This document shows, one piece after another, positions 34,689 through 45,415 of a stretch of DNA of 64,000 nucleotides (position 1 is the first letter of the stretch; every line of letters begins with the position of its first letter). Source of the DNA: Glandiceps talaboti (taxonomy: Eukaryota; Hemichordata; Enteropneusta; Spengelidae). Under the pieces are notes generated by a model, which made no database searches, had not been told where the DNA came from, and was given only the letters and a program-made list of their open reading frames with translations. The stretch is from assembly GCF_964340395.1 (NCBI RefSeq), contig NC_135566.1:12768501-12832500 (forward strand), given 5' to 3'. The translations under genes and the position numbers were made by a program.

Positions 34689-37466
34689 GTCAGTCAGTCA
34701 ATCAAATTCAATAGCACCGATTTCCAGAACAATGTTCAGTTCAGTAGCACTGAATGGTTAAAGCACACCATAGGCAAATGAGAAATGTTTGATGGTTTCA
34801 TAAAATTACTGCGAGTGTGTTTCTCAGCTTGGCAAATGTACAACCAAGTGTTACGTAGAAGTATACATGGAGACCATATCCTGTGTTATAATCAGGGTCA
34901 CAGTATCCACTGTCATAGTGAGTGTGGTACATTGATAAAACTTGCATGAATAGTGGGTTAATCTGTTGACAGCGACTGAAATATGCAGGTGGAAATTTCA
35001 GGTAATAATTTTTATGTTTGTGTTTGGGACAAACGTTTACTTGGATATAGTAGTTGAAAACACAGGTGAATTTATCCCATTTTGAAAAAAAAAACCTGCA
35101 TGAGTTCCCAGGATTTTATGTTGGGGTTCTCTGTAACATTTATAGTTTCATGTGCAGAAAAAATACAAATTGCGCCATATTTTTCATTTTGGCTTTAGAT
35201 TATGAATAAGATTGTTTCAACTGTAGTGACAACTGGTCATGTTATGCAAATTCAATTCTCTTGTCTGAAAACATTAAAATGCTATCAGTGAAGTGTTTCT
35301 TGATACATTTTGTGTTTGTTTTCAGATGAATATGATCTCCAAAAAGAAATCAAACGTTTGAAAGAATTTACCGAGAATGGTATTACATCTTTCAGAGGTA
35401 AGAACACTCTACTTGCTTGTGTAGTTAAATTCACCACAATAAACAGTGCCCCCTAGAGTCCAAGAATATGTATATAACCTTCGATCCTTGACCTCTCTGT
35501 TACACCTTTACTGAAGGTCTCAAAATTTATTCAGGATTTGTTTGCTCCAGGAAAGCTCTTTGTAATCCTGGAATTTCAAACAAATACAGGAAAGACTTTG
35601 AAGAAATTAAATTTTTTTATGGAAAGTCATGCGAAATGAAATATTTAGCCAAAGAATATATCTTACAAATTTTTGGGTGTAATGTACTATAATTTACTCA
35701 TGGAAAATGAATGAAAAACTCATAGAAACTCTGTAGGAAACTTACAGGAATTATACTAAGTAAGCGTTTCTTTGTTTTTATTCTACATTGTGAATCAAAT
35801 CCAAATAGTGCACACCTGTGTTGAATCTTGAAGAGCAATTGATCAAATTTCTTGTTTTTTGACAAGGTGCAAGACTGTTTGAGAAACTGAAATCTAGGAG
35901 AGAGGAACAAAAGACCAGACGCAACATGTTAACAGATGTCTTGGGTTATGTGGAAGATCAAAATGCCTGCCAGCAGTGGTTACAGAGACAAGCTTTATTG
36001 TAAGTCATGTCAAGGCCTGTAAATCTGTCAAGCAGATATGTCTACTATGTCATTCTGTGTCTGATGTTTGGTTGTTTTGTGTCTGTAAATCATCTGTTGT
36101 AGATTTATTTTACAGATCTATACTATTTCATCCTGTGTCCATTGTTTTGTATCTGTAAACCATCTGTTTAAGATTTATCTTTAATTTAATACAGATCTCA
36201 ACTCTTTCACCTGTGACAGTGTGTATGTCTGCCTCTTTGTATCATTTCTCTTGTAGCTCTATCATGTAGACCTTGAATCTTTCATCCTGTCTGTCAGTCT
36301 TTAAGTCATCTCATGTAGCTCTATCATGCAGATCTCCACTTTCATCCTGTCTGTCTGTCTGTCTGTCTGTGTCTGTCTGTCTGTGTCTGTCTGTCTGTCT
36401 GTGTGTGTGTCTGTCTGTCATCTCATGTAGATCTATCATGAACATCTCCACTGGTGTGCCTTTCTATTGAAAGACATCACACCTTGTTGTTAGTCAAATT
36501 AATAAAAATGTGATTCCTTGTTAGTCACCACATACATGTAGTCAGAAAGATTGAGAGGAATACCACATTTTGATGGGTCACAAGATACTACTGTGCATCA
36601 GTGGTTTAGCACACTGATTGTCACACTTTCATCCCTTCCTTCTGTCCATACAGAACTACCTAGATAGTCCAGTATAGAAAAGAAAGATAATTATGTATTC
36701 ATGATAGCTCTTATTTTTTGTATGTACAGAGAAACTGGTCAGATGCAGCTTCCATCTGTATTTCCAACCATAGGTAAGTTCTAGTAATGTTTACAATATG
36801 CCATCAAATTATGATAAAATACCAGATTCACATCCATAGATGGAAAGATCATCAGAAATGAAACACCCATGTTTTAGAGAATCTGACCAATACAATGTAG
36901 TTGGTATGTCCTTTTCGAGAGCTCAGTATCAAATCTTGAATATTTATTATTGTGAAAGGACAAAAATGTAATGTTCTGTTCACTGCTTTGAAAAACAAAA
37001 GAATATTGCTATTGAACTCTAGAGGTCACTGATACATGTCTGATTGCATTCTACCACAGGAAGGAGAAGTGCCCCTCCTTTGGATCTGCACAATTTTCCA
37101 ATGTATGAGAAGCTTAATGATGCAGAAAGAGAGGTAAGATTTTACTTCAGTACAATATCATACAACTTTTGTGTTTGGAGATAGAACGTAATTCAAGTTA
37201 ACCTTTCTATATAATATAGATTATGGCTGTGTTTGTAACTCAATAGTTGCAAGAAACTTTGAATTTTTTTTTTAAAATTTCAGATGTGTGCCCATGTTAG
37301 GATAATACCAGAGGCTTACTTTGAGTACAAAAGGATTCTGATGTCAGAGTTTACAAAGCAGGGTTTCCTGAGACTCAAACAAGCCAGGAATTTGATCAAG
37401 ATTGATGTCAATAAAACTAGGAAGTTGTACGACTTTCTCGTAAAACAAGGGGCCATTAACAAATAG
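28807..37466 (+). CDS. TADA2A: transcriptional adapter 2-alpha (ADA2A), 15 coding exons
   Basis: Exons: 28807-28917, 29300-29359, 30113-30204, 30377-30474, 30713-30763, 31605-31693, 31985-32057, 33136-33199, 34150-34193, 34514-34624, 35326-35397, 35867-35999, 36730-36773, 37060-37133, 37284-37466. Phases agree and give 432 aa (human 443). Exons 1-2 form the ZZ zinc finger (CPGCSSYL, FIRCDVC, FYLCLQCFSRG, H-x-SDHSYEI). Exons 3-4 form the SANT domain (GWTAKEEMALLDAV...CGLGNWGDVA). FDNYAEWDVKD and the ARVRERHRRKK helix follow. Exons 14-15 give GRRSAPPLDL and the SWIRM domain (LIKIDVNKTRKLYDFL). ADA2A ties the GCN5/PCAF acetyltransferase to ADA3 in the ATAC complex (SAGA usually uses the ADA2B paralogue). 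Exon edges 4, 6 and 7 are tandemly duplicated into their introns. Confidence 0.96.
30459..30579 (+). repeat. duplicated exon-4 donor region of TADA2A
   Basis: Unit 1 (30459-30509) covers the last 16 bp of exon 4, the donor and 35 bp of intron. Unit 2 (30533-30579) repeats it with small changes; both contain CATTGGTTGA and ATCTGGTCATGTGA. In unit 2 the donor has become CTACTAAGTC and is no longer a good site. Confidence 0.75.
30830..31370 (+). mobile_element. possible decayed LINE reverse-transcriptase C-terminal fragment
   Basis: The segment lies in TADA2A intron 5. It encodes YQYSLYPRSICEWNRL, which resembles the SFFPRTIxEWNxLP motif near the end of non-LTR retrotransposon ORF2. Soon after, in another frame, comes DINSFKALLQLNLQ, like the following helix. 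Stops and a frame change show that it is dead. The clade cannot be told from this fragment. Confidence 0.5.
31646..31754 (+). repeat. 55-bp tandem duplication across the exon-6 donor of TADA2A
   Basis: Unit 1 (31646-31700) is the last 48 bp of exon 6 plus GTAAGTA. Unit 2 follows at once (31701-31754) with a 3-bp deletion and point changes. Its donor has become GAGATAGG, so only the first can be used. Confidence 0.9.
32045..32470 (+). repeat. 47-bp minisatellite, nine units, each with the exon-7 donor of TADA2A
   Basis: The unit starts GCATTATTACAAG|GTTAG and continues TATTTGGTATTTTGTCATTC. Starts are at 32045, 32092, 32139, 32186, 32233, 32280, 32327, 32374 and 32421, with a partial tenth near 32462. 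The first unit includes the last 13 coding bases of exon 7. Units are almost identical (GTTAGT against GTTAGC). Use of any later donor would read CAA-GGT-TAG and stop at once. Confidence 0.95.
34643..34780 (-). mobile_element. LINE-like 3' tail with (TTGA)n
   Basis: On the minus strand, CAGTGCTACTGAACTGAACA and GGTGCTATTGAATTTGATTG lead into a TTGA/CTGA microsatellite (34643-34692). It resembles the tails at 24829 and 43815. No coding part remains. Confidence 0.45.
36345..36420. repeat. (CTGT)n microsatellite and related local repeats
   Basis: CTGT tetramers lie in TADA2A intron 12. Around them (36255-36450) the phrase CATGTAGCTCTATCATG recurs three times in diverged form. Confidence 0.85.
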
Positions 37467-37757
37467 ATCACCTACTAGTTATTGTTCAATACATGTTTAT
37501 ATGTCATTGTGAGACAGATTGAACATTTCAGAATGTCCAACACATTGAATAGCGCCCTCACAGGCAGGCATCGGACACAGAAAGCTGAAATCTGGAGTTC
37601 CAATTTTTTTCACGAGGCATTTCTAATTTTGTTGTTCATTTCTGAATGTTTATCAAGACAAAACCTCTTAGCAGTGTTGAGGGATAGTTAAGTCAGAAAT
37701 ATGACTACTTTCAATACAAAAAAAAATTAGTATTTATTTCTTTGTAATTTTCATGTG

Positions 37758-37763
37758 AATAAA
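37758..37763 (+). terminator. TADA2A poly(A) signal
   Basis: AATAAA lies 292 bp after the TADA2A stop codon on the sense strand. It is the first canonical hexamer I noticed there. Confidence 0.5.
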
Positions 37764-37954
37764 AAAAGTTGATAACACATTTCTTATGGTTCAAATTACT
37801 AGTCTTACATTGAATGAATATTGTTGGTGACTGGAGCAATATGAAGTTGAACACAACATCAATATTGACAAACTCTTGTTTTGACTAGTGTAGTGATGTC
37901 TGGAGTTTTGGCATAGCTACCTTCTTTGTGTCACTGTATATCAGAACCTAAGTG

Positions 37955-38150
37955 ATAACTTACTATGGGTCAAAATGGGCAAGCCTTCTGATTCCAACAG
38001 AGCGCCCTCTACGTCAGTTTGACATTCCATGGACACCTATGTGATCTGATAAACAGGAGTTGATAACTTACTATGGGCCAAAACAGGCAAGACTTCTAAT
38101 TCAAACAGAGTGCCCTCTACAGTTTGACACGCCATGGACACTTGGATATG
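37955..38150. repeat. about 100-bp direct duplication
   Basis: Two units share GATAACTTACTATGGG, CAAAACAGGCAAG-type text and CAACAGAGCGCCCTCTAC, the second slightly diverged. They lie between TADA2A and HIRA. Confidence 0.8.
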
Positions 38151-38528
38151 GGTTAAAAATTGGGTGTGATACAAAGTCTGGCAGAGCTCTAGAAGTTGGT
38201 TCTGAACAAATGATCATTTTTTAATCCTCATGGCACCATAGATCCAATAGTATGGGATTCAAACATTGGTGTTTTATAATCTGGCCAACAATAACTCAAC
38301 TCCATGAAATCAAATCACAGGTGTTTCGTGATAGGCTATAATGAAGACAGTTTCTGTTGATACTCCCAACATATACATGGTAACAATATCCAAATAATCT
38401 CAATAGAACTGAACTATTCTAACATTGAAAAGACAACAGCTATAACCACCTAGCCCAGCAACTTGTTATCGGCTTGCAAACCTACATCAACACCAAAACA
38501 TCATCTCCACTGAGTGACACAATAGCAG

Positions 38529-38560
<32 letters not shown>

Positions 38561-39552
38561 CAGGACATATGCTAATGATATGCAAATAAATATGCAAATT
38601 AGGGTGCCCCTTTATTTTACAAAATCGTGGAGAACCCTGCAGGTACTAAGATAAGCACAGATGTAGATGTTGAGTAAAGTTGTGTGGCTTCATCAAAACT
38701 TCAGTTGCTTTGTGTATGTTTTAGTACCAGACTGTATGTGTGCTGCTGCTATTGTGTCACTCAGTGGGGATGACTGGTCAGTATTGATAAGGATCTCATA
38801 TCCAATTACTTCTAATGTTGTCTCTCTCATAAAAAAAACGTGTGGCTTTCAAATGTTCATACTGTTTGGCAAACTGTGGTAACATTATTCATTCATTTCT
38901 AAGTTATTCTCAGCGTGGCATCTACATGTAGTGCTGACAAACCCATACAGCTTGGTGTTCATGTAGTAGCACAAGCCAATAACAAGTCTCTAGGCTAAAC
39001 TATCACAGAGATGAAATGTCAAACTTTGTAAAATGCACACCAAATGAATTTCTGTGGTTATTATTAATTAAACACATATCCACACTTAACATGATTTCAC
39101 AAATTTTAAAGTTAACTAGAATGTCCCTGACATGCTGCTTGGTAAACTAATTTGTCAAGTTTTAATTGATATTGTAATTCCCATGTTGCTTAGCAACAGA
39201 AATCTACAACAAGGTTATAAAATGCTTAAAATGTCACTTTTATTTACAAAGCCAGAAATAAACATTTACAAAAGAGGCTGGAATTTGGCACTTGAAAGAC
39301 TGTGGTACTGCAGAAGAAAGTACACTGTGTATGGAACAATGGTCAGAACGGATGCAATTATTGCTTGTGTCTGTCTCTTGAGAGTGGATTTATTAGTACA
39401 TTTGTATATTCATTCTCATACTATTGCAGCATGTCATACTATTGTTGCATGTGTCTGCATGTATAGTCTTCACATTGTGTATAATCAAACGACTCTGGTA
39501 ATGCAGCCTCAGTTTACTATGATAGACGCAAGCTAAATCTATTGTTCTTCAA
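38151..39552. other. intergenic, nothing recognised
   Basis: This part of the TADA2A-HIRA interval has a short CA tract (38529-38552) and AT-rich DNA. A 134-codon plus-strand open frame at 39132-39536 resembles no family I know and has no visible exon context. Confidence 0.5.
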
Positions 39553-39824
39553 TGTGGTAGATTACACAAGTGAGTGATAGCGGTTCCTCTGTTTTGTGAT
39601 TCTAATCACCCTGTGATCAACATAGTGTAAACATTGGAAATCCTAAAACAGTACACTGCAAGTTAATGGAACCTCAGACCACTAAATTCGTTAGTGGTCT
39701 GAGATAGAACTAGCTTTCAGAGAGCTGCCCTAATTCATTCAATAGCTTATCACTGTTGTATCAACATGTTGCCACAATAGTTTTAGTTTGTGTCTATCTT
39801 AGGAAACCAAAGGCTTAACTACCA
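39553..39824 (+). repeat. interspersed repeat family 'GTAGATTACACAAGT', copy 2, with hairpin
   Basis: It starts GGTAGATTACACAAGTGAGTGATA and ends near TTTTAGTTTGTGTCTATCTTAG. It contains the second copy of the CTCAGACCACTA hairpin at 39673-39703. Confidence 0.7.
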
Positions 39825-39835
39825 GGGTAATACAT

Positions 39836-40215
39836 GTAGTATGGAAGATATAAACGATTGTGGTACATTGAGAAAATGCTTTACTTTAGTGTAATGGGTC
39901 GTATGGAAGATATAAATGATTGTGGTATATAAGAAAATGCATTACTTTGGTGTTATGGGTTGTACTTGATATGGAAGTTATAAACAATTGTGATAACAGA
40001 AAATGCTTTACTTTAGTGTTATAGGTTGTATGGAAGCTATAAATGATTGTGGTACATACAGAAAATGCATTACTTTGGTGTTATGGGTTGTACTTATATG
40101 GAAGTTATAAACAATTGTGGTACATACAGAAAACGTGGTGTTATGGGTTGTACTTGATATGGAAGATATAAATGATTGTGGTACATACAGAAAACGTATT
40201 ACTTTGGTGTTATGG
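39836..40215. repeat. 60-70-bp minisatellite, about six units
   Basis: Units share TATGGAAG-TATAAA-GATTGTGGTACAT and AGAAAATGC-TTACTTTGGTG, ending TTATGGGTTGTA. They lie between TADA2A and HIRA. Confidence 0.85.
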
Positions 40216-40426
40216 GTTGTAACATGATGCATGTATTTGTTTTGTCTGTTACATTTATGACAAAGACATGTGCTGTCTTTCATTGTAGTCAGTTAGTACA
40301 TCACTCTCTACAAGAGACAGATGCATGCAACAACTGTATCCGTTCTGACTTCTGTTCCCTGCACAGCTTACATGTAATTTCTTCAGCTGTACTTCCCTTG
40401 CTAGTGGACTGCGGTGATCAATTACT

Positions 40427-40440
40427 GTTGCCAGGGTAAC
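40427..40440. promoter_or_regulatory. perfect palindromic X-box (RFX) motif
   Basis: GTTGCCAGGGTAAC fits the two-half-site RFX consensus GTTRCCNNRGYAAC at every position. It lies in the convergent TADA2A-HIRA intergenic region, away from any obvious promoter, so a target gene cannot be named. Confidence 0.35.
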
Positions 40441-40489
40441 AGTTCTGACAGTCAATGAACATTGCCATGGTTACACTTCTAACATCCTT

Positions 40490-41070
40490 TTCATGTCGGT
40501 CAATAATGAATTAGTCATGTTGATCTACCAATTAATACATAGATGATGCCAATCAATAATTATTACATCCCTGAATGATGCATCATGGGAAACTATACCA
40601 GTACACAAGAAAGGATGTTGGTCAATAATTATTAATTATATCCCTGAATGTTGCATCATGGGACAATTACACAACATTGGATGCTGCAGTCAATAATTAT
40701 GTATTACATCCCTGAATGCTGCACCATAGGACAGGTATACAGAAAAGTTGATGTTGCAGGTAATATTTATTACATCCCTGACTGATGGGCAAACTGTACA
40801 CAAAAATTCATTAGAGTCAATAATATTTCATTACATCCCTGAAAGCTGCATCATGGGAAAACTATATGCAAACGTGCATTTGGCAGTCAATCATTACTTA
40901 TATCCCTGAATACTATTTCTTGGGGAAACTGCAAGCAAATGTAATGTAGTCAACAACAATCCACTGTATCCCTGCACTTGGTGAAAACTATAAGCAAGTT
41001 TCATGTTTCGGTCAATAGTTATGTATTACATCCCTGAATGGTGCATCATGGGAAAAATACACAGTAGATT
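40490..41070. repeat. diverged 65-75-bp tandem array, about eight units
   Basis: Units share TCAATAATTATTACATCCCTGAATG and GCATCATGGGAAACTATA in part. One stretch (GCATTTGGCAGTCAATCATT...CTGCAAGCAAATGTAATG) also occurs at 43273-43370 in the last HIRA intron, so part of the array has been copied. Confidence 0.8.
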
Positions 41071-41464
41071 ACATTTCCACCAAAAATTGGGAAACCAAAA
41101 CTGGCACGACTATGGAAATCAAGCAATGCGCCAACCAAGATACAATGTACTTATATTGTCCACTAAAACATAGAAACTTGCCTTTTGGCATCAGGCGATA
41201 GACAAGACAAATGAGTGAATCAAACAAACAATCTTCCAGAGAATAAGCACACTACAACTGCAACCAACCGTCCCAGTAACTGGCTAACGATTTCCACTGG
41301 AAGAGGTGGGAGCCCTGCCCCTGTGAGTGATTTTGACATGGTCATGTTTAAAATGGCTGATGGGATATACGGCTTCTTAAAGGTGCTTTTCAGAGCCTTA
41401 GGTACATGTACATGCAAACGGCGATATAGAAACTATGCAGTAACAAATTTAAAAGAATTGTTGC

Positions 41465-41642
41465 AACACTGATATAAGCTATTTAATGAATGTTGATGTA
41501 AACTACACGCACAGTAGGGTGGTGTCTCTGATAGCAAGTTTTTCTCAAGTGGTAGCACGTTCAATCTCATTCATTGTTTACATGGTGATGACATCCATAT
41601 AACCAAGGCACTATTCCCCACCTTCTGTGATCTACCACATGC
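41465..41642 (-). repeat. interspersed repeat family 'GTAGATTACACAAGT', inverted copy
   Basis: On the minus strand it begins TGTGGTAGATCACAGAAGGT and contains CAGAGACACCACCCTACTGT as in the 59810 copy. It is followed at 41650-41690 by the TTTGCCGATAGCTTGATTTC phrase that is tandemly repeated at 60030-60375. Confidence 0.65.
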
Positions 41643-42029
41643 AACAAGTTTAGTTAGTTTGCCGATAGCTTGATTTCCATAGTAGTATTTAATTAAAACG
41701 ACAATAACAAATCAACTGCAAATTCCAACCTAGTAGGCAGAGAGTTACTAGAGGTACATGTATATTCAATATACATACGTCAATTCTTCACAAGAATCTC
41801 TCACTAGTCAATGCTATGCAGATTAATGCATCCATATTTACTTACTATTTTCAGTCGACTGTGAAGTTCTAAAATTTGAAACTACATTGTACTTTGTAGT
41901 CCTGAAATCCTGTTATTTACAATATCCCTGTAGACTGAGTCATCCTGAGCTAGTACCCTGGATTTAAAAGTTTCTTGAGAGTATGGAATGTTTAGTACCG
42001 TTGTGTAGGTGTGTGTGAATGAATGAATG

Positions 42030-42190
42030 TGCATGTGTATGTAGATATGTATGTATGTATTTATGTATGTATGTATGTATGTATGTATGTATGTATGTAT
42101 GTATGTATGTATGTATGTATGTATGTATGTATGTATGTATGTATGTATGTATGTATGTATGCATGCATGCATGCATGCATGCATGCCTGC
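42030..42190. repeat. (GTAT)n / (GCAT)n microsatellite
   Basis: About 120 bp of GTAT tetramers pass into GCAT tetramers near 42160-42186. All overlapping open frames are repeat products. Confidence 0.95.
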
Positions 42191-43081
42191 CTGCATGTAA
42201 TTATGCATATGTGTACATGTGTATGCAGTCACTGTGTACACACTGTGTATGTGAGTGCATGACAGAGCTGTTCTCTTAGCATGTGTATAGTTGGTATGTA
42301 CAGTAACTATGACTGACATAATGTTCCCTTGTTGAACTATAAGTGGAGTACAATATTTACAATGGAGGTGTTTATCCTGTTTGTTGTTACAATACACAAC
42401 AAGTGTTTCTTCTCACTGTGTGTGGCTTCAAGCTTTGAGTTCTATATCAAAATCTAAAAGTATGGTCTGTTTGACACGTGGCAGGTACCAAACACAGCAC
42501 ATGGTCAGTATGTTGGCTGTGTGTCATGGACAAGGGAAACAGTGAACCTTAGATCACGCATATTATGAGACGTTACTAACCAAGTCACTACTACATTTTT
42601 CTGTTGCTCTACCTGGACGATGTGCCTGTGAATACAATAATGTCTGACCTGACAACACTTGTAAGCTATTTCATACATATACAGAGCAGTACCAGAATCA
42701 TTATATCAACATATATGACTTGTTTCGTCACATCGCTTTTACAGTTTTGGGGTCATTTCACCACGTACTCTTGGAAATAATCTTTACGGTACATCATACA
42801 TGACAGGAAGTAGTCCAAGGTGAACCCCTATTAGCATATGACCTTTGACACAGTTTGAAGCTCTTGGCACGATGTGAACTTTTGTTCCGATTATTTGAAG
42901 GAATAATTCCAGGAGTTAATGCAAGTACACGATACATACATGTCGTTGGAATACTGTACGGTTGACTGGTAAGTCAGTCCAGCCATTGCATGAAACTAAA
43001 CTGCAGGCTGACGACATCGTCCACCTCTCTGTGTTAATCCATAGTCTTTGTAATTTTAAGTACAAAAGTTTGTATGTCTGT

Positions 43082-45337
43082 TCACTTTCTGGTCATTTCT
43101 AGTTGCTCTTGATACTCTGTAAATAATCTCTGAAGTCTGACATTGGAGCCGATGATAGGAAGAACATCATGGAGTAAGTCTCTCTTTACCATACCCTGGA
43201 AACAACAATAGACAAAACAACAATAGGATCAATATTCAATGGTTGAACACTGAATATTCATGAGTACAAAAGTGCATTTGGCAGTCAATCATTACTTACA
43301 TTCCTGAATACTATTTCTTTAGGAAACTGCAAGCAAATGTAATGTGGTCAATAACTATTCACTGTGAAACAGTGAGAAACAGCTGTCATGAATATTCAAT
43401 GTTCAACCACTGAATACTGTATTTCTGCCATCTCCCATGATGCAATAGCCCATAGCAAAGATACCCTGTAAATTCACAAGATCAACTTCATGTTTCTCTG
43501 AAATCGCAAGTACAAGTGACGTAAAATCATGAAATGACTCTCCAGAACCCATATTTTATGAACATGTCTCTATTTCCTGGAGTGGCATTCCCCTTTACAA
43601 CCTACCAGTACATGTGACTCCCACTTTGCATCTTCAGCATCTCCACGGTAGAAAGGACCAAGTAACTCATCACAAATTTCACGTAATCTGTTTTCAACAC
43701 CTGCAAATAACAAATACACACACAATCATTTCCTAAAGTCTCAACGATATTTTTCTTTGTTTGACTGATTATTGTTGGGTTCTATTGTACTTTTATGGAC
43801 CTGACATCCAATATCAATCAATCAATCAATCAATCAATCAATTGATCGATCAAAAGAATTTGTATAGCCAAAATCCAATACAATGTAATGTTCTATGGCA
43901 CTGAACAGGAACAATAGTACATCATTATAAAAGTAGGAAAGCTCTTGCAAACAGATGTGTCTTGATATCCTTCTTGAAATTGTCGACAGTGGGTGATGAA
44001 AGAAGTTCAAGTAGTATACTGTTCCATAAGAGGGATGCTGCTTGTGAGAATGCACACTCACCATATGACTTAGTATTGCAACGGGGTACATGAGGTAAAC
44101 TTGTTTGAGCAAAGTGAACGAGTTGCGGGTTTACTGTTATCAAGTCAGTGATGTAACCAGGAGTAGTGTTATTGAGTGCTTTGTAGGTAATCAGTAGTAT
44201 TACTAATATGAGCATCAGAATCAGATTCACCATGACCTCTCAATCTGATTCTGAATATGAAGCCAATATTTGAATATTCATCTTCAAGCTAATAATGAGA
44301 AACACTGGGTAAAAGTTCAGACTTGACCTCTGACCCCATACAATATAGATACTTGTCCTTTGACCCTAATTACTGACCTTCTTGGACTAGATATCTGATG
44401 TAAGTCATAAGCCAAAACTTGTACTCTTTCTTGGACTTGACAGTGAGGGCAGCAGCAACTTGGTTCTCAAGATGACTAAGTGTAGCAGCTTGTTGTAGGT
44501 TGTGGTTCATGTTGTACATTTTAGCAGCTTGTCTGGGTCTACATGTAGGCAAAAAGTAAAATAGATGAGTAAGATGCAACAATCGTAACACTGGATTGTA
44601 CATTACTGTCCCCAACATGAAGATCACATGATAATCTGCATGACTAGAGACAGGTGGGTAACATTCCGACTGAAAGCTGCAAACACCCATTTTGGGATTG
44701 TAATAATTTTACCATGCCTATGATTGCTTATATGATAGGGAAAATATCTTGAATGCTCCCTTCATCAAAGTCGTAGGAAAAAAAACAATTACTACCACAG
44801 TGAGCATTTAGATATCCAAAGCAACAGTCTTTGGTAAATCTTTTTTCAAGAAGAGATGTTAAAAATTTATATGTAATCTGTCTAGGAATCATTTGTATTG
44901 AGAAAGGAAGCTGTCTCAGGGAGCTGTAATACCTAATTTTCCTTTGAATGACTGATTTAGTTATAGTGGCAGAAGTTAGCACTATTGTGACATTACCTCT
45001 GTGTGGGTGCCTGTAATGATGCTAGGGGACCTGATAGTTGTAATGCTTGCATAGGTGGTAGACAGGCATGGTAGTCTGAACACTGTATTAACGGATCATT
45101 TGAATGGTGAAGTAGTGTCCTGTTGGGAGAACAAAGACACACAGTATAATTCAAGGGTTGGGTTCCTTGGTAGGAGTTTGTTATGAACAAGTTTTGATAA
45201 TTTCTTTCAGTAATGAAAACACACACACACACACACATATGCATATGCATACACACACATATGCATGCATATACACACACACAAACAAATACATACATAC
45301 ATACATACATACATACATACATACATACACACACACA

Positions 45338-45415
<78 letters not shown>

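Noticed and set aside
39132-39536. 134-codon plus-strand frame between TADA2A and HIRA
   Set aside because: No recognisable motif and no neighbouring exons; left as intergenic.
41882-42397. 171-codon minus-strand frame rich in YIHT repeats
   Set aside because: It is translation of the (GTAT)n microsatellite, with no sign of a gene.
44993-45412. 139-codon minus-strand frame beginning with a CV repeat
   Set aside because: The first part is the CA microsatellite; only the last 41 codons (45119-44997) are HIRA exon 24.
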